Of a stretch of DNA of 64,000 nt, positions 56,644 to 64,000 are shown one piece after another. Origin of the DNA: Eutreptiella sp. 'Long Island Sound 2002'. Its lineage: Eukaryota; Euglenozoa; Euglenophyceae; Eutreptiales; Eutreptiaceae. The notes beneath the pieces were generated by a model, which had not been told where the DNA came from, did no database searches, and worked only from the letters and a program-made list of their open reading frames with translations. Every line of letters begins with the position of its first letter. Positions within the stretch are counted from its first letter, which is position 1. The translations under genes and the position numbers were made by a program. Where the stretch lies: positions 16,351,317 through 16,415,316 of the forward strand of contig OZ038379.1 in NCBI GenBank assembly GCA_964036045.1, in the 5' to 3' direction.

Positions 56644-58367
56644 GTGTGTCTCGGTGCTTTGTGGCGACTACCGCTTGCGTGTGGTCCTCGTATCTGTGCA
56701 ACAATGCGAGCGCCGCCACCCGTGGCTGTGCGTCGATGTATGCGGTGCAGCTTCCGTCATGTGCCAGTTCAGTGCTACACTGGCCAGGCCATGGGCACAC
56801 CGCGCGTAGTCCGCGAGTAGGCCGTGTATCGGCCGCGTCTAGGCCAAGTGTACGCCGTGCCTAGGCCGCGTGTAGGCCACATGCAGACATGTAGACCACG
56901 AGCAGCAGCCGCAGCAGGGGCAGGGCCCGAGTGCATGGGGTGTGCAGTGCCTTTTGGCTTCCAGTGAGGCCCGGCATTCCTAGGCAGAGGGAACACATGG
57001 ACGGCTGTCTGCTGTCAGCATGTGGTGTGTCTCCCAACCCCGGTAGGGTCCTCACTGTTGGGGGGGGGGGAGACTTCAGGTGAAGCGTGCCGGCGCCGGT
57101 GGGAGTGGACGCCACAGGGGCAGTAGGTGCAGTTGTGACAGAGGTTATGTGGCAGAGAGGGGCCAGACACAGGATCCTGGGCTCAGGCAACCCAAGGCCC
57201 TGCCCCAACCAATCACTTGATGACATTTTTTGGAGCCAAGGAAAATAAAAGAGTGTCCTGCCTTGAAAGTAATGTGGGGCACACAAACAGTTTGGTGGCT
57301 CTCGCCTATCAACCCCCCTCCCCCGCTTCCCCTGGCCTTCCCTCTTTCCCTCCCTTGGGCTGGCGGGCCCTTGGATAGTGCGGAAGGGTCGGGTCTAGAC
57401 CTCTGGGCCAGGGGCCATGGGGCCAGCACTGAGCAAATGCGACCCCAAGCTGTGGGCGTAGTGACGTGTGGCCCGGTATGTACGCCGACCCCCACACCTC
57501 AGTGCCTGACACGTGCTGTTCGTACCAAGCCAACGCCGGGATGACCGGACGTGGGCGGAGGACGACCACAAGAGGAGGACCCAATGCCATGCCCTGACCC
57601 CAGGGATGTCGGAACGAGTGCACATTGGCACAACGATTGATGGCGGCAGTGTCATGAACTGAGAATGCAATGAAGGCTATGTGAAGGGCGTCTGGGCCAA
57701 AGTGCCGGGTCTGCACCTCACTTTTTGGAGGCCCCTTCCTGAAAGCGCAAGTTCTTGGGCAAATGTTGGCGTCAGGCTATAGCTCAGTGGCCCGTTGACC
57801 CTGCCCCGGGAAGGGGGGGGGTAGAGAGGTGGGTGGGGGGTTGACCTCAAAATATGGCTTTTTTGGCCACCAGCCCCCCCCCCCCCCTCTTTGTTGGGGT
57901 GTTGGGTCTAGAGGGCTTTGGCATGCATGCCTCAAAGGTAATGCGCATCTGGGGCTGGCGTGTCCATGAGCGACAGTGGAATACGCCTGAGTATCCCCAT
58001 CCAGAATCATGATTCTTGAATCACTTTGTTCTCGCCAGTTTCTTCCCGCAAATTGTGCCTCATCTCATTCTTGCATGGCCTGCATTGTGCCGCCGCTGCA
58101 GGAAATATGCCCAGTATTGTGCGACAGGCCTCATTGCATGTGCAGTGCACAGCAATGGGCCTGGCAAAGCACAGGGATCCAGTTGGACCGCGCCGTTGGA
58201 GTTTGGCCAGGCACTTCACCCGCGCTTGGGCAAGGGGGTGGGGGTGCGGGGGCAGTGTCCTTCACGGTCACGTGTGGCGCGGCCATTGCGTTTGTGTGCA
58301 CTGCCCAGCGCCCTCACACGTGCTCCCGTTGTTGTGTGTGTCTGTGCCGCACATGTCTTGCTGCCAG
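56644..58367 (+). other. Intron 2 of the SGNH hydrolase (1,724 bp)
   Basis: It is bounded by GTGTGT and CTGCCAG. It contains the 11-bp repeat, G runs near 57061-57070 and C/G runs near 57816-57890. Intron 1 of the gene is 55649-56523 (875 bp) and contains a C run near 55878-55890. Confidence 0.6.
56807..56894. repeat. 11-bp tandem repeat (TAGGCCGCGTG)
   Basis: About eight units in register: TAGTCCGCGAG, TAGGCCGTGTA, TCGGCCGCGTC, TAGGCCAAGTG and on to 56894. It lies in intron 2 of the SGNH gene. Confidence 0.9.
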
Positions 58368-58521
58368 ATCAACAAAGGGGAGACGGGCTGGGCTTTGGTG
58401 GACCGCCACAACTTTTACATGGAACGGGGGCTGAGCATTGGCCAATGGATCATGAGTCTCGAGCCAGACGCTGTCGTCGTGGAATGGGGGGTGAACGACC
58501 ACTTCTGGGGCTATCAGGTGC
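58368..58521 (+). CDS. Secreted SGNH/GDSL hydrolase, exon 3 (block III, GxND)
   Basis: The acceptor is TTGCTGCCAG|ATC. The exon encodes NKGETGWALVDRH and then EPDAVVVEWGVNDHFWGYQ: a strand followed by GVND, block III, whose Asn helps form the oxyanion hole. The donor may be at 58517 (CAG|GTGCGT) or 58521 (phase 1). With 58521, a 60-bp intron and an acceptor at 58581 (GCTGCAG|TC) give an open exon 4, 58582-58814, containing RVTDDVVRFLHMTLV and a HPCAEANLKAI resembling the block-V His motif. AATAAA follows at 58871. In that reading the protein has about 200 residues. Confidence 0.72.
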
Positions 58522-58581
58522 GTGCACCCAAACGTACCCCAATGTGTGTGTTCTCGCCGGGTGTAACAGGCGCAGCTGCAG

Positions 58582-58814
58582 TCTACAATGGACGAGACAG
58601 AGTAACAGATGATGTAGTGCGGTTCCTCCACATGACCCTCGTCACGGGTGCAGCCCACCCGTGCGCAGAAGCCAATTTGAAGGCCATCCCACAATGGCCC
58701 AAAAACGGTCCCGTGTTCCAGCTCGTGAGAACCGGTGCGAGCATCGGAGTTTGCACCGGAGCTGTGGCACGTTTGGTCATGTCAGTGCACACTTCTTTCC
58801 GGGTGGTGCAATGA
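58582..58814 (+). CDS. Possible last exon of the SGNH hydrolase
   Basis: The frame reads VYNGRDRVTDDVVRFLHM, then GAAHPCAEANLKAIPQW, to a stop at 58814. The D/N-x-x-H block V of SGNH enzymes usually reads DGxHP; here Gly stands where Asp is expected, and the distance from block III is shorter than usual. A poly(A) signal AATAAA lies at 58871-58876. The exon is possible, not proven. Confidence 0.35.
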
Positions 58815-59246
58815 GGCCCAAAACGGAGTTCGGAAACGTGGGAGTCTGATGGCATTCAATGGCAGGTTTAAATAAAAAAAAACGGACCGTGCACAAGTAA
58901 TAGAGTAATAGAGTTTTGGACCATTGGGGGGGGGGGGTTGCCGAAAAGAATGTATGCCCACCTGTCATGTGGGGTGTGTGGCGCGCCCACACACATATAT
59001 CTCTCTGGGACGGTACTGATCCTGCCAACACGGAGCGTTTTCAGGGGTCGGATCCATTGTTGCCTCATTTGTGTCCACTAGTGTCCGAAAGGTAGGGGTA
59101 TGTGGGGTATATTCGGAAAGCCCTTGAAAAGGGCTATTTGGAACACCCAGGTCTGCATGCTGTGCTGACAACATGTGTGAGATTTTTGTCCGTTTGTGAC
59201 GATGTGTGTGCTGCCTGTTGCCCCCTTTTGTTAACAGGCACGCACC

Positions 59247-59696
59247 ATGTCTGCCTACAAATTCACGCAACGTGTTGCCTCCTCCGATGCACCACAGAAA
59301 CCTTTGGTGCGGAAAAGAGCTCGCTCTGGGGGTGTCAGGTGGGTGCAGGTGCATGAGCCTGTCAGCCAGGCAAAAAAGCCTCGTACAGCCGGTTCACAGC
59401 AACCTGCATGTGACCACGAGGAACACCAGATTCTATCCGCTTCTGAGGCCGCTGCTTTTGCGGCGCAATATTGGGATAAAAAGACGCACCCCACCAAGGC
59501 TTCACAACATGAATTTCTGGCAACCTGCATCGACGTCGATTTGGAGCAAAATGTGAAACATGCAGGTCGCCAGAAGTACACGAGAAAGAGGGGGCACCAG
59601 ACAACATACTTTGTACCCTACTGTGGGTCGCGTCGACAAATTTGCAAGACACCGTTCCTGCACTACTCCAAAATGAGTCGTTCTATTGTGTCTTAA
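59247..59696 (+). CDS. N-terminal part of the transposon protein
   Basis: A 149-codon frame. It begins MSAYKFTQRVASS, passes through a basic region (PLVRKRARSGG, possibly a nuclear signal) and a helical block (ILSASEAAAFAAQYWD), and ends with KYTRKRGHQTTYFVPYCGS and RQICKTPFLHYSKMSRSIV. The last motif resembles the VCKTFFLNTL-type block that precedes the catalytic region in DUF7869-type transposases. The ATG follows a TTTTGTTAACAG acceptor-like sequence, so a 5' intron is likely. The frame stops before the catalytic part, which lies about 1.4 kb on; an intron or decay separates them. Confidence 0.6.
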   Translation: MSAYKFTQRVASSDAPQKPLVRKRARSGGVRWVQVHEPVSQAKKPRTAGSQQPACDHEEHQILSASEAAAFAAQYWDKKTHPTKASQHEFLATCIDVDLEQNVKHAGRQKYTRKRGHQTTYFVPYCGSRRQICKTPFLHYSKMSRSIVS

Positions 59697-60987
59697 TGGG
59701 GTTTAGACCCTCTCGCATGCAGTGATTTCTTTGATTTTGAGGTTGGGGGTGTACAAGGGGGAGGTACATGTCTTTGTGCTTTTTGTTGGAAGAAGGATTG
59801 GCATTTGGACAGCCCAACAACGGTTATACAATGATGCACATGGGTGGTACAGGGTGCGGATTGAGCAACTCTTCTCATTTGTGGCATTTGGTTGGGAACA
59901 TCTGGCCTGGTGGTCCAAATAGATTGCATCAATCAGTTTGTATGTTGTTGCATTTCGCACAATTTTGTATCCAGAGGTAGGTTCATTACCCCCCTTTATG
60001 GACCTCGGGAATACATTCTCCCTCATGTTTGGAAAACTGTTGGCACAAGCAACTAAGTAGCCACGCAAGATGACGGAGAGATGGGGTTGAGGTTTGTGCA
60101 TTGTGCTGTCAGAAGCACCCCACCTATTGTGCAGAGTGTATTGACCCACACACTTGTGAGGACAAAACTGTTTATTAAACACAACATGTGTCACATGTGT
60201 TGAGGTAGTCTATCTAAAATTACCCCACATCTCTACAGCGATGATGACCTTGTAATCATGTGCTGCATATTTCGGATCCCAAAGCTTAGTTTTCCAAACC
60301 CCTCCAATGGGCCCAATTCACCTCGGTAGCACCGGAAGGTTCAACGGACGTATTCAAAAGTGGCTGTGCAACCCCTACTGTCTTGGGGTCTTTCCAGGGG
60401 GGTGTCAACTGCACTACGATGTGAAATTGTGACACACCATGCTCATGGTGTGGTTTTGTCATGTTTCTAGCTGTCTTTTTCTTTGGGGCACAAAGCCCAC
60501 ATTGATAAGTCATGCTGCACACCATGTGTCCAACGCAATCTCAAGTTCTTGTAACATTTTCAAGGGTGTTTGACAGCTAATTGCCAAAACCCCATTGAAG
60601 TGGCTTGAAGACTGCAAGAACACCTCGGGAGTAAGGGCATCGACAGTAGCATGCAAAATGGCGACCGGACCCAGGCCTGTGTACGCTGGCTGCTCATGGT
60701 GCCCCTACGTGACTGGAAATCCCGAGTGTTCATCCAGAAACTTGGCGTTTAAACCTTGCCCATGGAACCAAAGAGGTCGTAGGCAAGAGCGACCCAGTAG
60801 ACGATGCCAAGATGCAGGTAGCAGCGGGCTTGTCCAAAGATGGGCATCCTGCACTTTGCCTGTCAGTTGGACGGGGCTGAGGGGAGGGGGGTGTTTGTGC
60901 ATAGCGCACGCATGGCGCTGTGGCCAAAGCCAAAGCAGCCGCGGCCATTGCCAACCCCCTTAGCCCCATGAAGAGCCCCCGGAAGCA
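59697..60987. other. Middle of transposon copy C, unassigned
   Basis: It holds a minus frame of 163 codons (59703-60194) and plus frames near 60595-60963, none with a domain I recognise. Copies A and B lack this part. It could be an intron, a nested insertion or decayed transposase sequence. Confidence 0.4.
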
Positions 60988-61156
60988 GGGTGCAGACCTC
61001 AGCCATCAAAGTGAAATTTGAGAAATTTCTCCAGGCACTGCCACAGGCTGAGAACCGCTTCAGCGATGCCTTCCGGCCCAGCACTGAGATGGTCCATCTG
61101 GCCCCTGTCGGTGGCCATCGCGCGTCACCGTACAATGTGGGGTTTGGCCAGAGTAT

Positions 61157-61924
61157 GTGGCCGGAAAGGGCTTTAATGAGACAACCTCTGCCCTGATCAG
61201 AGAGCTGTACAAGTGCTCCACAAGGGCAGGGCACCTATTCATCCATACAGATGGGTGCTGTTCCGAATTTCTGAATTTGATGTTTTGTAATTTGTTGGAT
61301 AAACTGGTCCAGTGGCGCTGGTTTCATCGCATCACGTGGTGCATTTTTATCAAGGGCCACTCATACAATCTATGCGATGCAGCGTCCTGTGCCATGGACC
61401 GTGCCCTCCATAATGTTGATTATTACTACGGTCTGACTGACATGGCTGGCCTAACAATCTAGCACGTTGTGCGAAACAAACAGCGGTTTGTGCGCAATGA
61501 TTTTTGGGATGTGTCGAAGTGGCTGGCCGGTGCATATAAGTCTTCAGGCAGCCACCTGGACCATCAGCAGAAGCCTGTTTTGATTAGAGATGACAAAATC
61601 CAGTGGTTGGATTTTGGCAAGACACCTAACCCTGAAAACCTTGAGGCCCATCCGGGTTTTGTCTGGGTAAAATCAGGGTACAGTGAGGCCATTCCATGGC
61701 GCAAGGTCCAGCTCACCAAACAGCGAAATGTGGACCTAACAACTGACGGCCTGTGGGCCATGCCCCTGAACACAGGGTGGGTGCCAGTGAAGCCACGCAG
61801 GCTACAGGATTGGGAAAAATTGAAAAAGTATGTTCCTAGTCACAAGCAGGGGGATGTGTGCCCCAATGGAGTCCCGGCCCTTGTGGAAAGGGGCAACGAT
61901 GACAACGAATCGGATTCAGAATAG
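61157..61924 (+). pseudogene. DUF7869-like transposase, C-terminal part, with in-frame stop
   Basis: The frame reads AGKGFNETTSALIREL, then HLFIHTDGCCSEFLNLMF and FHRITWCIFIKGHSYNLCDA. This matches the DUF7869 pattern: an acidic DGC on one strand and, about 40 residues later, GH followed by Asn and Asp, probable metal-binding residues of an RNase H-like transposase. A TAG at 61460-61462 interrupts it, after which the same frame continues to an acidic end (GNDDNESDSE) at 61924. The region upstream (60988-61156) is shifted in phase. The protein is therefore not made from this copy unless by readthrough. The end region is also kept in copies A and B. Confidence 0.65.
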
Positions 61925-62181
61925 TGAGTGATCCCTGGAGCATTGCCTGTGCCCTGTGTGTCCTCCCGTTTACAGCTCTGTGTGCAAAACTGTGACCACC
62001 CCCCCCCCCCCCCCAACCCATACATTTCTGAAATGGCGTTTTCTCACAGATTTCGAAAAGCATACACATACCCCCCCTAAGGTGCCGACATTTTGGTGCA
62101 TTAGACCAAAAGTTGCGAAAAACCTGAAAAATTGTGAATTTGCTCCGTGTTGGCAGGAAACGGATGTTCCCGAGAGATATG

Positions 62182-64000
62182 ACCTGTGCCATTCCCAAGC
62201 CACCCCTCATTCACCTCATATTCTGTGGCGAAGTCCACAATTGTGGTTTCTTTTTAAGACCCATTCATGTCCCATTCCACACAAGAACTACATTGAATGC
62301 CTACTTGACCACCGACACCGACACCAACACCAACACCATTTCCCCTTGCAAGTGAGTTTTAACGACTTTTGGGGAGACCTGGAGAGTATCTCCAGAACGC
62401 TGTAATAATCCTGCCTGATGTCCTTCCAAACTTCCCACACGCAGCGAATGCCAACTATGTTATGTGAATAGTTTCGGAACGCAGAAGTGTCTGTGTGTTT
62501 ACCCAATCAATCTCATGGACGGTTGGGATTGTGGCCGGCTCATGTGGGGTTGGAGTGGTGACTGCTGTGTGCGTTGCATGCCGATGTTTGGGTCAATGCC
62601 ACCCTCCACTCAACCTGCTGGCATGCACCCTGGATGGCGAGGTGGCTGCTTCTACACCTATGGATATGTGAGTAGACAGGACGTGACAGTTTCTGAGCCG
62701 CAGCATTTTGTCACATGCCCAGTTGCTTGGATGGGAGGGCTCGTGCACCTCTTCACACTGACACACACCATACACATTGCTGCACCCATGCCGTGTGTGT
62801 AAGGCATCGGCACTAAAGATTTTGTGTCCATATCAGACATTAATTTTGTGTTGTTGGCATCCTTCGTACCGATATCTCGCTAGTCATATCCTGGGGATGG
62901 CTGATTGGGGACCTTATCCCTGTTGCCAAGAACATGATTTGGATCTGCTTGTGGGGATAGTTGATAGGCCGTCCTATCCATGCCGCCACATTGGTGGTTG
63001 CACTGTCCCACATACCACATAAGTATTAATTTTTTGCACAAATATTTGATCCCCAAGTTGCGAAAACACACACAAACAAAGCGAAAAATACGATTAATTT
63101 TCAGGTGCATACCCTTCGCAAAAATGAAATCCAACCAAAAAAAGCAAAAAGAATTTCGCCCCCCGCTCTGTGCTGCAAAGCCACCAGAGGCATGGGTACT
63201 AAATTGTGGCAGCTTGAGGCAAAATCAAGCTGCTGGCGCTGGTGGTGGCCGGCCCGCACTTGTTACAACGGACTCTCTGGGCCCTTGTTGTTGCTCATTG
63301 TTGTATGCTCTTGCATCGCCTTCTGTGGAATTGTTTCAGCATTTTGATGTGCCATCTGCGCTGTTATTGGCAAGCTGACAAACTGGTAAACTGAGAAAGA
63401 CTAGTAGACATGAATCACCTGGTACGCTTAGTTGTTGGTCTGCATGTCTGTGCTATGGACTGCAATCCTAGAGTTCAACTGACCCACATTTGTGTGCATG
63501 TGGAGGTATGGAGTGCAATCCCAGAGTCCAAGCAGGTCTTGTTCGGGAGCACCAGGATGATTGAACCAGAACCAAAAAAAGGAGGCCACACGCAAAAAAA
63601 AATTGCAAAAATGAAAAAAATTCCGGTTCAACCCAAGACAGCTCCACCAAAATGAATTTCGCAGAACAAATTGCAAAAAAAGAAATATTTCTTTCCATTG
63701 TTGGCTGCCTTCGCAAAATTTTTGTGGATTCTCCACATTTGTGGATACCACACCTTTTGCAGATGCGGCATGCTTTAGGGTATCTTGTTGTTTATTGTGG
63801 GACAGTGTACCAGTCATTACACAAAACCGTACCAATTTTCATGGAAGGGCTGAAAATAGGGTACGGTGATGACAGGATCCTAACAGGTCAAATACAACCG
63901 CAAGAGCTCATTCCATCCCCAACACTACATTTCTCACCAAAACAGTGAAGGGCAATACACTGTATAGTCACGTTTTATATTGTAAGGTGTACAGGGCTAT
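62182..64000. other. No supported gene at the window end
   Basis: A hexamer-like ACCGACACCAAC repeat lies at 62309-62340. A minus frame at about 62360-62450 (VWEVWKDIRQDYYSVLEIL) has an acceptor-like start and could be an exon, but it matches nothing I know. The A-rich tracts near 63590-63620 and 63670-63685 are simple sequence. Confidence 0.4.

Larger units (their letters stand above)
58996..62181 (+). mobile_element. Transposon copy C, near full length (3.2 kb), decayed
   Basis: The left end is TATATCTCTCTGGGACGG... and the inverse of the right end is CATATCTCTCGGGAACAT...; both continue to CCTGCCAACACGGAGC, an inverted repeat of about 40 bp. Between them lie an N-terminal ORF (59247-59696), a poorly conserved middle and a transposase part (61157-61924) with a stop. 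Copies A and B share its ends and both coding edges, which shows that the 3.2-kb structure is one element. It starts about 180 bp after the likely end of the SGNH gene. Confidence 0.8.

Noticed and set aside
58996-62181. Target-site duplications for copies A, B and C
   Set aside because: The bases next to the inverted ends do not match convincingly between left and right in any of the three.

Overview
The window is nuclear DNA from an intron-bearing eukaryote, probably a large-genome protist or alga; I cannot name the species. The evidence is conserved exons joined by GT...AG introns (60 bp up to about 7.5 kb), EGF-like and secreted-protein exons, TTAGGG-type telomere-like tracts inside the sequence, tRNA-like A/B-box pairs, DNA-transposon relics and a large tandem satellite. 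There are no operons, Shine-Dalgarno-linked genes or rRNA genes. Runs of G or C of nine or more bases are very common. Only a small part codes for protein, and most open frames are chance.

Layout. 1-2.6 kb: no gene, one short tandem repeat. 2.6-4.3 kb (minus): three exons of an EGF-repeat protein with a frameshift and an in-frame stop. 4.56-4.77 kb: 21-bp minisatellite. 6.18-13.9 kb: satellite of about 27 monomers of about 195 bp, arranged in four higher-order units with inverted 12-bp ends. 14-20.8 kb: mobile-element-like area with a PPPDE-type peptidase frame (minus), a truncated DDE-transposase-like gene, a duplicated telomere-like tract, tRNA-like sequences and a 1.3-kb inverted-repeat element carrying a zinc-finger frame. 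20.8-31.8 kb: no convincing gene, apart from a Pro/Arg-rich frame and a tRNA-like promoter.

31.9-33.6 kb: the best gene, a two-exon cysteine synthase of CysM type. 38.7-46.8 kb: two exons of a carbonyl-reductase-like short-chain dehydrogenase, separated by an intron of about 7.5 kb. That intron holds a small SH3-like frame, GC mini-hairpins, a 2-kb inverted-repeat element with telomere-like ends and a RanBP2-zinc-finger ORF pair. 55.5-58.8 kb: a secreted SGNH/GDSL hydrolase in three clear exons plus a probable fourth.

Three members of one DNA-transposon family sit in the last 16 kb: two deletion derivatives (48.9-49.8 and 53.6-54.5 kb) and a 3.2-kb relic (59.0-62.2 kb) carrying pieces of a DUF7869-like transposase. 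The three well-supported genes (cysteine synthase, dehydrogenase, SGNH hydrolase) lie on the plus strand and have no evident shared pathway. Exon boundaries were set by eye from homology and splice consensus; they were not computed.
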